A DNA stretch of 56,065 nucleotides from NCBI GenBank assembly GCA_020431825.1, contig JAGQHN010000022.1:1-56065 (forward strand), written 5' to 3'. The position numbers were made by a program, and so were the translations under genes. This DNA is from Trueperaceae bacterium. Lineage in GTDB: Bacteria; Deinococcota; Deinococci; Deinococcales; Trueperaceae. Below are positions 33,260-42,221 of the stretch, piece by piece. Position 1 is the stretch's first letter, and every line of letters begins with the position of its first letter. Below the pieces are notes generated by a model, which ran no database searches, was not told the origin of the DNA, and saw nothing but the letters and a program-made list of their open reading frames with translations.

Positions 33260-35392
33260 TTACTGGGCTTTAGCTCTGGCATCTGCCAGCAGGTCAGAAA
33301 CGGTAGCGTCTAACGAAGGGTTTAGGTTTAATGCAGTCTCCCACTCGCTAATCGCCTTGTCATAGTCGCTTAGACGGTAGTAAACCAGCCCAAGATTTAG
33401 GTGTGCCTGATCGTTGGCAGAATTTTGACTTGTTGCTTTGGTGAGATAGTCCAGCGCCAGATCGAGTCTGCCCAACTCAATTTGAACCAGACCCAGGTTA
33501 TTCAGCACGATATCACTATTGGGGAAAGCCTCGAGCGCCCTGTTAAAACCGGGAACAGCCTGTCTTGGTTTGCCATCAAAGTAGTAAGCATAACCTTCGT
33601 AAAAGGCGAGTAGCCCGTTATCATCAAGCGTTCTGGCCTGAGCGAAGAGCGACGCGGCTGTGGCAAAATCACGGTTACTAAGAGCGTTTTGACCCTGACT
33701 AAAGAGCTGGGTTGCTTCCTGATTCATCTGGATGGCCTGACCACCAGATATCTGTACCTGTTGCTCGAGTTGCGTTTTCCCCTGCAATGCAATGGTTTGA
33801 TTGCTGTTGAGAGACAGTGACTTATCAAAGGCTTCGAGTGCCTGCTGATAGCGGCCTAGGCGCGCAAGAGCCACACCATAATAGGCAAGAGCATCTGCAT
33901 CATTTGGGTTGCTGGCAATGAGAGGCTCAAAAACGCTAAGGGCCGCTTCGTTTTCCCCTGCTTCTAAGTAAAGCTGACCCAGATTGTACTGTGACGTGGC
34001 GTTGTCGCCACCAAGGCTGGCAAAAGTTTCTTTGGCAGCCTCGAGCTTACCTTGTTTCGCCTGAACGATTGCCAGTCGATTGATGAGTTCCGGGCTCGAG
34101 TTGCTACTGACAGCCGTTTGCAAAAGGCTCTCGGCGGCGGCATATTCACCCTGACTCTCCAGCATTCGAGCGTCTAGCAGGGTGAGATTGGCATTATCAG
34201 GATAGCGACCGCGACCTTGCTGAATGATGGCAGCAGCTTCACTGGGGTAGGCAGACATAAGTTTGGCGGCAAGACCATATAAGCCTGCGGATGGACTGGT
34301 TTGTTTTGAGAGTTCCCCTTGAAGATAGGACAGGGCTCCCTGAGCGTCGCCTAATTGCAGGGCGTAGTCCATGAAGGCACTATGCAGTGCCACGGTTTCA
34401 GGGATGATCTGGGTACCGCGGCGCAGCGTTTGTAAAGCGGTCTGAGGATTGTCTTGAAACTGTAAATTAGCCAGTTCAAGATAGGCTTGTGATAAACGAG
34501 GATAGGCCTCGAGGGCCGCCTCGAGCCTTGTTTGCGCTTCAGCACTATTATCAAGGACTGAAGCAAGGCCGACCAGTGCCACCGCATGATTGGGGTTAAG
34601 GCTTAGAGCCTGCTCAAAGGCGGCGCGAGCTTCTGCCCCTTTGCCATTTGATCTTAAAATAATGCCGTAATTCACCCAGGCTTCAATATCGGTTGGACCT
34701 TGTTGTGTTGCCTCGAGGCCAAGGGCTTCGGCTTCATCGGGGGTATTGGCGATTGCCAGAGCCCGGGCGTACTCGGTTGTCACCCAGCTCGAGCCGTTAT
34801 CTAACTGCATGGCAGCACTCAAATTAGTCAGGTTGACTGTCGGGAGCTGCAGGGAGGTTTCTGCGACTGCACCTAAACTGGGTAAAGACGGCGTTTCTGC
34901 CAGGGTCAGATTGACTTCATCACGGTCAGTCTGGGTAATCGTTAATCCAAGATTATCGAGAATGCCGCTGGCTACGGTTTGACCCAGCGTAACAGCATCG
35001 TTGACAGGAACCGTGAAGCTCAGATTTTGAATTGTCGGGAAACTGGGACCTGCGAGACCAAGTAAAACTTCGGCTTGATCGCCACTCACGGATATTTGTC
35101 CGCTGATAACAATGTCGGCATTAAAGGCAGATGCGACATTATCAATGCTTAGCGTGTCGCTTTCAAGTTGGCGCTGGGTCACTAAAATAGCGTCTCCAAT
35201 AGGAGGAACGTAGACACCATTCAGATCATTTAGACTGCGTTGCAAGGCTGCAGCTAATCCTAGACGGTAAACCTCTATACCCCCACTGGTATTAAACGGC
35301 AGGATAACGATACGCTTGGTTCCCTGTGCCAGAACGGTAGAACCGAGCAGGCACAAGCAAAGTATCAGACATTTCATTCTTAAGCTTTTCAT
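33260..35392 (-). CDS. Exported tetratricopeptide-repeat protein
   Basis: This 710-residue protein has a signal peptide (ending VLAQG near residue 23). A domain of about 190 residues (IVILPFNTSGG, ADIVISGQISVSGDQAEVLL) resembles the FlgO/TolB-like fold that precedes TPRs in many envelope proteins. At least a dozen TPR units follow (e.g. GKGAEARAAFEQALSLNPNH, GRYQQALEAFDKSLSLNSNQ). It is probably a periplasmic or outer-membrane-associated scaffold. It heads the hisC-hisB-hisH unit without an obvious metabolic link. TATACT lies 8 bases before the ATG, suggesting a leaderless transcript. Confidence 0.85.
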   Translation of the reverse strand: MKSLRMKCLILCLCLLGSTVLAQGTKRIVILPFNTSGGIEVYRLGLAAALQRSLNDLNGVYVPPIGDAILVTQRQLESDTLSIDNVASAFNADIVISGQISVSGDQAEVLLGLAGPSFPTIQNLSFTVPVNDAVTLGQTVASGILDNLGLTITQTDRDEVNLTLAETPSLPSLGAVAETSLQLPTVNLTNLSAAMQLDNGSSWVTTEYARALAIANTPDEAEALGLEATQQGPTDIEAWVNYGIILRSNGKGAEARAAFEQALSLNPNHAVALVGLASVLDNSAEAQTRLEAALEAYPRLSQAYLELANLQFQDNPQTALQTLRRGTQIIPETVALHSAFMDYALQLGDAQGALSYLQGELSKQTSPSAGLYGLAAKLMSAYPSEAAAIIQQGRGRYPDNANLTLLDARMLESQGEYAAAESLLQTAVSSNSSPELINRLAIVQAKQGKLEAAKETFASLGGDNATSQYNLGQLYLEAGENEAALSVFEPLIASNPNDADALAYYGVALARLGRYQQALEAFDKSLSLNSNQTIALQGKTQLEQQVQISGGQAIQMNQEATQLFSQGQNALSNRDFATAASLFAQARTLDDNGLLAFYEGYAYYFDGKPRQAVPGFNRALEAFPNSDIVLNNLGLVQIELGRLDLALDYLTKATSQNSANDQAHLNLGLVYYRLSDYDKAISEWETALNLNPSLDATVSDLLADARAKAQ

Positions 35393-35494
35393 CAGTGTGG
35401 AGTATACCTAGAATGCAGTGAGAAGCTTATGAAACGAGATTACGTGTGGTTTAAGCTTTCTTGTTTGTATAGCCTTTCCAATAAGTATTGCACC

Positions 35495-35560
35495 CTTGAC
35501 CCCAGTAGTATTGGAACTTGAACCCGGTAGTATCGGAGCTTAAACCCGGTAGTACTGGTG
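35495..35560. repeat. Three tandem 22-bp repeats
   Basis: The units at 35495-35516, 35517-35538 and 35539-35560 follow the pattern CTTgAaCCCgGTAGTAyyGG with few mismatches. They lie between the divergent ends of the TPR gene start and the ppdK end. The rest of 35393-35852 holds a CTCGAG at 35650 and the ppdK terminator hairpin, and no gene. Tandem, exact-period sites may be an array of protein-binding sites. Confidence 0.75.
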
Positions 35561-35799
35561 GCGAGCTAATGCGAGATTAACAAGAAGGCTATTGTTAGCC
35601 GACGCCAAACTCAGAAAATGGTGCAAGTTCTGTTGAAACTGCAATTTGTCTCGAGTCCGGGACAAGGCCTTAGAGGCTGAGGTGTTTGTAGACGATAGTT
35701 GTTTCAAGTAGAGTCTGTCATAACTGTTCAGTGGCAGCGAGATCGATCGTTTCTCAATTCCTGAGGCGTGTTTTGTTCATCTATATTTAATACAAAGGA

Positions 35800-35825
35800 A
35801 CCTTCCCCTTGGATTAGGGGAAGGT
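35800..35825 (-). terminator. Hairpin downstream of pyruvate phosphate dikinase
   Basis: ACCTTCCCC (35800-35808) and GGGGAAGGT (35817-35825) form a 9-bp stem with an 8-base loop. Read leftwards it is followed by TCCTTTG and an AT-rich stretch rather than a pure T run. It lies 28 bases past the stop codon at 35853, so it is a likely terminator or mRNA end. Confidence 0.6.
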
Positions 35826-35852
35826 CAAAATGAACCCATCCTCAATCCACTG

Positions 35853-38606
35853 TTAAGCCACTGCTACCTCTTTGGTCTCAGCTTTATCCTTACGAGGATT
35901 TTTCAGCGCAGCATGAGCAGCAGCGATGCGGGCAACGGGTACTCTAAACGGTGAGCAGCTCACATAGTTCAGACCGAACTCATGGCAGAGCGTAATCGAC
36001 CGGGGGTCACCACCGTGTTCACCGCAAATACCGACCTCGAGCTCTGGGCGTACTTCACGACCATGATCAACTGCAAATTTAATCAGTTTGCCAACGCCAC
36101 CTGGGTCAAGTGTGGCAAAGGGGTTGTCAGGCAGCAATTCGTCTTTGAGATAGTCAACCAGGAAGCCGCGTTCAGCGTCATCACGGGAAATACCGTAGGT
36201 GGTTTGGGTTAAATCGTTGGTGCCGAACGAGAAGAACTGGGCATACTCGGCAAGCTCGTCTGCGGTAAGGGCAGCCCTTGGGATTTCTATCATGGTGCCA
36301 AATTTATACTCGAGCTCGAGCTTGGCTTCAGAGAGCACCGCTTTGGCAACGTTTTCCAGAGCGACCTGTTGAGCTTTAAGTTCATTAACGTGAGCAACCA
36401 GAGGAATCATGATCTTTGGTTGTACGTCCACGCCGTCTTTTTTACATTTGACAGCAGCTTCAAAAATGGCCCGAACCTGCATTTCAGTCAGTTCTGGAAT
36501 CAGTAAGCCCAAGCGTACCCCGCGTGTACCGAGCATGGGGTTAGCTTCACGCAAGGCTTCCACGCGCTCGAGGTAGTCTTCTTTTACCCTTATGTCAGCA
36601 AGAGCGCCATTAATGTCGCGCATACTCTGATGATGCTGAAGCTGGACTTTCAGATCGGCTAAATCGGCAACCAGTTCATCATAGGCAGGTAAGAACTCAT
36701 GGAGTGGGGGGTCAATCAGACGAATGACGACAGGCAGACCATTCATAGCTCTAAAGAGACCTTCAAAATCGCCGCGCTGCATGGGGAGCAGTTTTTGAAT
36801 GGCTTCGTTGCGCTCGGTTACCGTTTTCGCCATAATCATTTGCTGGACAATAGGTAAACGATCGGTTTCAAAGAACATATGTTCGGTGCGAACCAGACCT
36901 AAGCCTTCGGCACCGTAGTTGCGGGCGCGCTCGGCGTCGTGTGGGTAGTCAGCATTGGCCCAGACACCCAGATCTCTAATTTCATCGGCCCAGCCCAGGA
37001 CTTTACTCAAATAAGGGTTACTTATATCAGCAACGACTGTAGGCAATTCGCCAAGATAAACGTCGCCTGTGGTGCCATCTATTGAGATGAAATCGCCTTC
37101 TTTAATAAGAAGTTCATCAACGTGAATTTCACGGGTATCAAGGTCGATCTCGAGTTCGGCAATACCTACAACAGCGGGCTTACCAAATTGACGAGCAACG
37201 AGAGCAGCGTGACTGGTGCGGCCACCACGACTGGTCAATATGCCCTTGGCAGCGAGCATGCCGTGAACATCATCAGGTTTGGTTTCAGGTCTTACCATGA
37301 TGACGGCTTTGCCATCTTCTTTGGCCCAGCGTTCGGCGGTATCAGCGTCAAGAGCGACCACGCCAACGGCAGCACCAGGAGAGACATTTAGACCGGTGGC
37401 AATGAGGCGAGCTTCTTTACGAGCTTTGGGCTCGAGTTGTGGGTGCAGGAAGAATTCGATTTGTTCGGGTTTAACGCGTCCAATGGCTTCAGCTTTGCTG
37501 ATTAAGCCCTCTTCTACGAGGTCAGCGGCAATGCGCACTTCAGCTTGCGCGGTGCGTTTACCATCACGCGTTTGCAAGATCCAGAGTTTGCCATGTTCAA
37601 CGGTAAATTCCATATCCTGCATATTGCGGTAGTGTTTTTCGAGTTGCTTGGCAATGGCTTCGAACTCTTTATAAATACCGGGCATTTCGGTTTTTAAGTC
37701 CTCGAGTTGCTGGGTAATGCGGATACCAGCTACGACATCTTCACCCTGAGCATTGGTCAGATAATCGCCCTCGAGGGCATTTTCGCCCGTTGAGGCATTA
37801 CGAGACATCGCGACGCCAGTGGCGCAGTCGGTGCCCATATTGCCGAATACCATCGTCTGAATGTTTACGGCAGTGCCTAGTGTATGAGGAATGTTTGAAG
37901 CGTTGCGGTAGTCTCTGGCGCGTTTACCATTCCAGGACTTAAAGACGGCTTCGGTGGCCATTTTGAGCTGTTCCAGGGGATCTTCGGGAAATTCTTGAGC
38001 GGTATAGGTACGGAAGATTTCCTTAAACTTGTAGGTGATTGCCTGCCAGTCGTCAGCACTTAAATCAGCATCTACTTTTACGCCAGCAGCTTTGCGGCGA
38101 GCACTGATTACGGCTTCAAAAACTTCGTCTGGCACACCCATAACAACGCCACCAAACATTTGTACGAGGCGGCGGTAAGCGTCATAAACAAAGCGTGGGT
38201 CTGCCGTCAGGGCAATAAGCCCCTGAGCAACTTCATCATTTAAGCCAATATTTAAAATGGTGTCCATCATCCCGGGCATCGAGAATTTCGCGCCAGAGCG
38301 ACAGGAAACCAGAAGCGGTTTGGCGGGGTTACCGAAATTTTTACCTGTTTGCTTTTCAACCTCTGCCAGCGCTTTAAGTTCTTGCTCCCAGAGATCATCA
38401 GGAAAATTCTCGCCAGCATCCAAATAAGCATTACAGGCCTCGGTGCTAACACTAAAGCCTGGAGGTACAGGAATGCCCAGCCGAGTCATATCGGCGAGGT
38501 TGGCTCCTTTACCACCGAGGAGTGCTCTTACCTTGTCCCATTCTCCCCCAACATAGGTCTCAGCTTGGTCTACTTCGTTAAACAGGTAAACCCATTTACG
38601 GCTCAT
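35853..38606 (-). CDS. ppdK: Pyruvate, phosphate dikinase
   Basis: This 917-residue enzyme has the full three-domain layout. The N-terminal ATP-grasp domain begins LLGGKGANLADMTRLGIPVPPGF. The central phosphohistidine domain has the catalytic His in GGRTSHAALVAR. The C-terminal TIM barrel has the catalytic Cys in VGICGEHGGDP. It interconverts pyruvate, ATP and phosphate with PEP, AMP and diphosphate, reversibly, in the cytoplasm. AGGAGT precedes the ATG. With pckA in the same window it gives the cell two routes to PEP and gluconeogenesis. Confidence 0.96.
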   Translation of the reverse strand: MSRKWVYLFNEVDQAETYVGGEWDKVRALLGGKGANLADMTRLGIPVPPGFSVSTEACNAYLDAGENFPDDLWEQELKALAEVEKQTGKNFGNPAKPLLVSCRSGAKFSMPGMMDTILNIGLNDEVAQGLIALTADPRFVYDAYRRLVQMFGGVVMGVPDEVFEAVISARRKAAGVKVDADLSADDWQAITYKFKEIFRTYTAQEFPEDPLEQLKMATEAVFKSWNGKRARDYRNASNIPHTLGTAVNIQTMVFGNMGTDCATGVAMSRNASTGENALEGDYLTNAQGEDVVAGIRITQQLEDLKTEMPGIYKEFEAIAKQLEKHYRNMQDMEFTVEHGKLWILQTRDGKRTAQAEVRIAADLVEEGLISKAEAIGRVKPEQIEFFLHPQLEPKARKEARLIATGLNVSPGAAVGVVALDADTAERWAKEDGKAVIMVRPETKPDDVHGMLAAKGILTSRGGRTSHAALVARQFGKPAVVGIAELEIDLDTREIHVDELLIKEGDFISIDGTTGDVYLGELPTVVADISNPYLSKVLGWADEIRDLGVWANADYPHDAERARNYGAEGLGLVRTEHMFFETDRLPIVQQMIMAKTVTERNEAIQKLLPMQRGDFEGLFRAMNGLPVVIRLIDPPLHEFLPAYDELVADLADLKVQLQHHQSMRDINGALADIRVKEDYLERVEALREANPMLGTRGVRLGLLIPELTEMQVRAIFEAAVKCKKDGVDVQPKIMIPLVAHVNELKAQQVALENVAKAVLSEAKLELEYKFGTMIEIPRAALTADELAEYAQFFSFGTNDLTQTTYGISRDDAERGFLVDYLKDELLPDNPFATLDPGGVGKLIKFAVDHGREVRPELEVGICGEHGGDPRSITLCHEFGLNYVSCSPFRVPVARIAAAHAALKNPRKDKAETKEVAVA

Positions 38607-38732
38607 GAGATGACTCCTTTCGCAATGCCTGTGATGGCTTTTAACAGACTCGAGCCTAACAGCATGGCCCCTTAGCTACGTCCGTAAAACTCTGACGAAA
38701 ATTGTGGGATTTTTGCTGGAGATTGGGGTGCT

Positions 38733-39452
38733 CTACAGGTCTAACAGCGTTGCCTGACTGCGCAGAACTGCCGTGCGTATTTTAGAGGTCAGGGGAAACC
38801 TTGTTTGAGGATTATCCCAGAAGAGAGGGGCAGAACCTACGGGCTGGTTTAAAGGCCGTAAGACAAGGGCACTTAGCCGCTGGTAGTGCTGAAAAAACTG
38901 CTTGCGGTTTTGAAAACCGTAGCGTGTCACCAGACTGGGGTCATTTTTTTCGGCGCGCTGCTGAATCTGGAGCATAGCGCCGGGCAAGTCTGGCTGCCTG
39001 GTGTCGCTCTCAATTCCAATAATCAGGAGATTGCTCGAGCCCGCCTGCAGTTGACCAAGCTTATTAGCAATTAGGGTGACGAAGCGCTCACTTTGAAAGG
39101 GATGAGTTTGTGGCTCGAGTCCGATGGTACGGAGCCTGGTTACTTCAAGAAAAAACTGATTGCTGCTGGTAAACTTCACGGCAAAATCTGGCGCTCTGCC
39201 CTGACCAGCTGTAAGTGGTTCGTAGCTAAGGCTAAAGGCTTTTTCAGTCAGGAGTAGATAAGCCGTTTCAAGCTCGAGCCCGAGTTCTTCCTGCTGCTCA
39301 CGGGTTTTGGCTGACCGAAGTTTTTTACGAATCTTGGGTTTAAACTCGCTAACAAAGGCTCGGAATCTGCGCGATGATGCCAGCCACGCCTTTACTTGCT
39401 GAGCTAGTGGGTGGGCAGGATCATCCAAAAGATAGCCCAGCAATTCTTCCAC
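38733..39452 (-). CDS. Conserved hypothetical protein, possible PD-(D/E)XK-like fold
   Basis: This 239-residue soluble protein is one I do not recognise. Its middle resembles a restriction-endonuclease-like core: helix LELETAYLLL (E62), then RAPDFAVKF (D89) and FFLEVTRL (E103-x-T105). The usual E-x-K is E-x-T here, so catalysis is doubtful. The N-terminal 60 residues are basic and helical; the C-terminal part is mixed. It stands alone between ppdK and the sulfide module, 127 bases upstream of ppdK, and could be co-transcribed with it. No methyltransferase or mobile gene adjoins it. Confidence 0.6.
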   Translation of the reverse strand: MEELLGYLLDDPAHPLAQQVKAWLASSRRFRAFVSEFKPKIRKKLRSAKTREQQEELGLELETAYLLLTEKAFSLSYEPLTAGQGRAPDFAVKFTSSNQFFLEVTRLRTIGLEPQTHPFQSERFVTLIANKLGQLQAGSSNLLIIGIESDTRQPDLPGAMLQIQQRAEKNDPSLVTRYGFQNRKQFFQHYQRLSALVLRPLNQPVGSAPLFWDNPQTRFPLTSKIRTAVLRSQATLLDL

Positions 39453-39758
39453 AAGGACAAGGTAGCAAAGAATGAGTTATTTTGCCATTTTAAACATGAG
39501 GCCAGCAGGTGGGTTTGAGGCTAATCGAAAAGCTGGAAATCCTTAATTGGATGCAAAAAGTAGGCTGTGTACCGATTTTAGGTATGGCAGTGTATGAACT
39601 TCTGTGACTACCTAGGGCAAAGCTTTCTAGCGCACAAAATAGGCAACTTTCAAAATAAGACTCCTGAAAGCAAAACTGACCCAGCGTGGGAAAAAGTCTT
39701 ACAGCATCTGTCCGAGAAGCTTTGATGGCAATGGAAAAGGGGAGAGGTAAACTATTTG

Positions 39759-39780
39759 TATAAATACCCCACCGGGGTAT
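39759..39780 (+). promoter_or_regulatory. CsoR/CstR-like operator overlapping -10 box of the sulfide operon
   Basis: ATACCCC-ACC-GGGGTAT (39764-39780) is a perfect inverted repeat with a 3-base centre. It overlaps a -10-like TATAAA (39759-39764) and ends 16 bases before the ATG. TACCCC/GGGGTA palindromes are the known operator type of the CsoR/CstR/RcnR repressors. CstR senses persulfide and controls sulfide:quinone oxidoreductase genes. The rest of 39453-39758 shows no gene I can support. Confidence 0.7.
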
Positions 39781-39796
39781 GCCTAAGGAGGCAGCC

Positions 39797-41005
39797 ATGA
39801 CTAACAGACACTATCAGGTACTCATAATAGGTGGTGGGACTGCTGGCATTACTGTTGCAGCTCGCTTAAGAAACGCCGACAAAAACCTGGATATTGCCGT
39901 TGTGGAACCCTCGAGCAAACACTACTACCAACCTCTATGGACACTCGTGGGCGCAGGCATCGTTAAAAAAGAAATCACTGAACGTCAGGAAGAGCGCTAT
40001 ATACCTAAAGGCGTTCACTGGGTCAAAAACTACGTTACCTCGCTCGAGCCCGATCAAAATTCAGTAACCCTTGCTGATAAAACCCATATAAGCTATGACT
40101 ACCTCGTTATGGCTCCTGGTATTCAGCTTGACTGGGATAGGGTCAAAGGGCTCAAAGATACCATTGGTAAAAATGGTGTATGCAGCAATTATGCCTATAA
40201 TGAGGTGGACTACACCTGGGAAACCCTGCGTAACTTTAGCGGTGGTACGGCAATATTCACCAACCCAGCGGGACAGGTGAAGTGTGGTGGTGCTCCCCAA
40301 AAAATCATGTATCTGGTTGAAGACCATGTAAGGAAAAATGGACTTAGAGATAAAACTGAAATTGTTGGTGCTTTTGCCGGAAGTGTAATGCTCGGTGTTC
40401 CTGAGATCAACAGAACCTTAGAAAACATCGTGCGCGAACGTGATATCCATATGAAGTTCCACCATAACCTCTGCGCGATTGACGGAGAGAAAAAGGAAGC
40501 CACCTTTGAAGTGCTTGAAGACGGTAAAAAACGCCTCGAGACCCTTCACTTTGACATGATTCATGTAACCCCACCCCAAAGTGCCCCAGACTTTGTTAAA
40601 GCTAGTCCACTTGCCCTGCAAGAAGGCCCCAATGCTGGCTTTATAAAAGTAGATGAACATACTCTGCAACACCCTGACTATAAAAATGTCTTTGCCTTGG
40701 GTGACGCTGCTGCTCTGCCAACCGCAAAAACGGGTGCTGCTGTCCGTAAACAAGCCCCTGTCCTGGTGAAAAACCTGCTTCACCTCATGCATCAGGAAGC
40801 CTTAACTGAGCAGTACAACGGTTACTCGAGCTGTCCACTGGTCACCGCTAAAGGCAAACTGGTTCTGGCTGAATTTGTTTACGGTAATCAGTACAAACCA
40901 ACCTTTCCCATAGATCAGACCAAAGAACGCTTGGATATGTATCTCCTCAAACGCTTTGTCCTGCCGATTATGTACTGGTACGGCATGCTAAGAGGACGCG
41001 CCTAG
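39797..41005 (+). CDS. sqr: Sulfide:quinone oxidoreductase
   Basis: This 402-residue flavoprotein has the FAD motif IIGGGTAGITVAARL (10-24) and LGDAAALPTAKTGAAVRKQ near 301. Three cysteines sit where this family keeps its catalytic set: C129 (VCSNYAY), C163 (KCGGAP) and C346 (SSCPLVT). It oxidises sulfide to polysulfide or persulfide and passes electrons to membrane quinone through its amphipathic C-terminus. The ATG at 39797 has AAGGAGG upstream; the ATG at 39779 overlaps the operator and is unlikely. Two YeeE/YedE-type genes follow, forming a sulfide-handling unit. Confidence 0.92.
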   Translation: MTNRHYQVLIIGGGTAGITVAARLRNADKNLDIAVVEPSSKHYYQPLWTLVGAGIVKKEITERQEERYIPKGVHWVKNYVTSLEPDQNSVTLADKTHISYDYLVMAPGIQLDWDRVKGLKDTIGKNGVCSNYAYNEVDYTWETLRNFSGGTAIFTNPAGQVKCGGAPQKIMYLVEDHVRKNGLRDKTEIVGAFAGSVMLGVPEINRTLENIVRERDIHMKFHHNLCAIDGEKKEATFEVLEDGKKRLETLHFDMIHVTPPQSAPDFVKASPLALQEGPNAGFIKVDEHTLQHPDYKNVFALGDAAALPTAKTGAAVRKQAPVLVKNLLHLMHQEALTEQYNGYSSCPLVTAKGKLVLAEFVYGNQYKPTFPIDQTKERLDMYLLKRFVLPIMYWYGMLRGRA

Positions 41006-41014
41006 CTGGCTGCC

Positions 41015-41056
41015 CACCTGGTTTGGGTGCTGACCCAAACGGCCCCAAACCAGGTG
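41015..41056 (+). promoter_or_regulatory. Mutually exclusive hairpins between sqr and yeeE-like genes
   Basis: CACCTGGTTTGGG (41015-41027) can pair with CCCAAACCAGGTG (41044-41056). Its GTTTGGGT part (41021-41028) can instead pair with ACCCAAAC (41033-41040). The two folds compete for the same segment. No clear T run follows, so control of decay or translation of the downstream genes fits better than simple termination. Confidence 0.6.
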
Positions 41057-41097
41057 CATTTGAACCCCTAGACTTTTTCTGAATGGAAGTGATCTAC

Positions 41098-41658
41098 ATG
41101 CTCGAGCTACTCCGTCAACCCTGGCCCTGGTACATTGCTGGCCCCCTTATTGGTCTTATGATTCCTTTACTCCTTATTATGGGAAACCGGCACTTTGGCA
41201 TCTCCGCGAATCTGCGTCATATCTGTGCTATGCTTCCCAATCATAGTGAATTTTTTCACTATGATTGGAAGAAAGAAAGCTGGAATCTGGTCTTTCTGGT
41301 AGGTATCATTGTAGGTGGGGCGCTGAGTGTAAGTCTACTTGCCAGCCCTGAACCGCTAACCGTCGCTGCCAGTACGGCTCAAGATTTGCAAAGTCTAAAT
41401 GTCACGGTAGATGGTGGCTACATGCCCACGGCTATCTATAGCTGGGCCGGGCTCTTTACCTTAAAAGGTTTTATCTTAATGGTAGTCGGTGGCTTTCTGG
41501 TCGGCTTCGGTGCCCGCTACGCGGGTGGCTGCACTTCGGGTCACGCAATTATGGGCTTAAGCGAATTGCAACTGCCCTCACTGGTTGCTGTGCTCGGTTT
41601 CTTTGCCGGTGGCCTGCTTATGACCCACTTCATTCTCCCCCTTATTTTGAAACTCTAG
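41098..41658 (+). CDS. YeeE/YedE family sulfur transport protein
   Basis: This 186-residue inner-membrane protein has about five helices and the conserved [11 protein letters not shown] with Cys145, the relay cysteine of the YeeE/TsuA thiosulfate channel family; Cys43 is a second candidate. It corresponds to about half of full-length YeeE, and the next gene supplies the other half. It should carry thiosulfate or another sulfur species. The ATG at 41098 has GGAAGTG upstream; the ATG at 41083 lacks a site. Confidence 0.88.
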   Translation: MLELLRQPWPWYIAGPLIGLMIPLLLIMGNRHFGISANLRHICAMLPNHSEFFHYDWKKESWNLVFLVGIIVGGALSVSLLASPEPLTVAASTAQDLQSLNVTVDGGYMPTAIYSWAGLFTLKGFILMVVGGFLVGFGARYAGGCTSGHAIMGLSELQLPSLVAVLGFFAGGLLMTHFILPLILKL

Positions 41659-41668
41659 GAGCCCCAAA

Positions 41669-42130
41669 ATGACTATGACCGTCACCACCTATCAAAAAGT
41701 TGTATCTCACCTGCATCTTGAAAACGTCAAATACCTCTTCTCAGGCATGTTTTTTGGAGTCATTTTGGTTAAGTCAGAAGTGCTTAGCTGGTACCGCATA
41801 CAAGAAATGTTTCGCTTTCAAAGCTTCCACATGTACGGTGTTATTGGTTCTGCCATAGCCGTTGGCGCACTTTCTATCTGGCTAATCAAACGCTATAACG
41901 TCAAAACTATTCACGGTGACCCCATAACCTTTACACCCAAAGCCAGAACCTGGCCCCGCTACATACTCGGCGGTACGCTTTTTGGTCTTGGCTGGGCCAT
42001 GACCGGCGCCTGCCCCGGCCCCATGGCAGCGCTCTTAGGTACAGGCGCAAGCGTCTTTTTGGTCGTCATGATTAGCGCCATACTGGGCACCAGAGTTTAC
42101 GGCATGATCATGCACAAACTGCCCCACTAA
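41669..42130 (+). CDS. YeeE/YedE family sulfur transport protein, second half
   Basis: This 153-residue inner-membrane protein has about four helices and the motif WAMTGACPGPMAALLG with Cys115, the counterpart of the cysteine motif in the previous protein. Split pairs like this (DUF6691-type with YeeE) accompany sulfide:quinone oxidoreductase or persulfide dioxygenase in many bacteria. AGGAG precedes the ATG. It is the last gene of the sulfide operon, with a terminator 17 bases after the stop. Confidence 0.88.
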   Translation: MTMTVTTYQKVVSHLHLENVKYLFSGMFFGVILVKSEVLSWYRIQEMFRFQSFHMYGVIGSAIAVGALSIWLIKRYNVKTIHGDPITFTPKARTWPRYILGGTLFGLGWAMTGACPGPMAALLGTGASVFLVVMISAILGTRVYGMIMHKLPH

Positions 42131-42146
42131 GCTTGCCCAAAGGATT

Positions 42147-42187
42147 AAGCCACGCCTTCAGAAAGGGAGTGCGTGGCTTCATTTTTG
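42147..42187 (+). terminator. Rho-independent terminator of the sulfide operon
   Basis: AAGCCACGC (42147-42155) pairs with GCGTGGCTT (42171-42179), followed by CATTTTTG. It follows the YeeE-like stop codon at 42130. Confidence 0.85.
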
Positions 42188-42221
42188 ACTGGATATAGCT
42201 TTTCCACAAAAAAATATAAGT

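Noticed and set aside
35495-35560. CRISPR array
   Set aside because: The 22-bp units are directly adjacent with no spacers and no cas genes are present.
39490-39798. Open frame of 102 codons on the reverse strand
   Set aside because: Its start lies inside the sulfide operator and sqr ribosome site, the composition is not protein-like, and there is no ribosome site.
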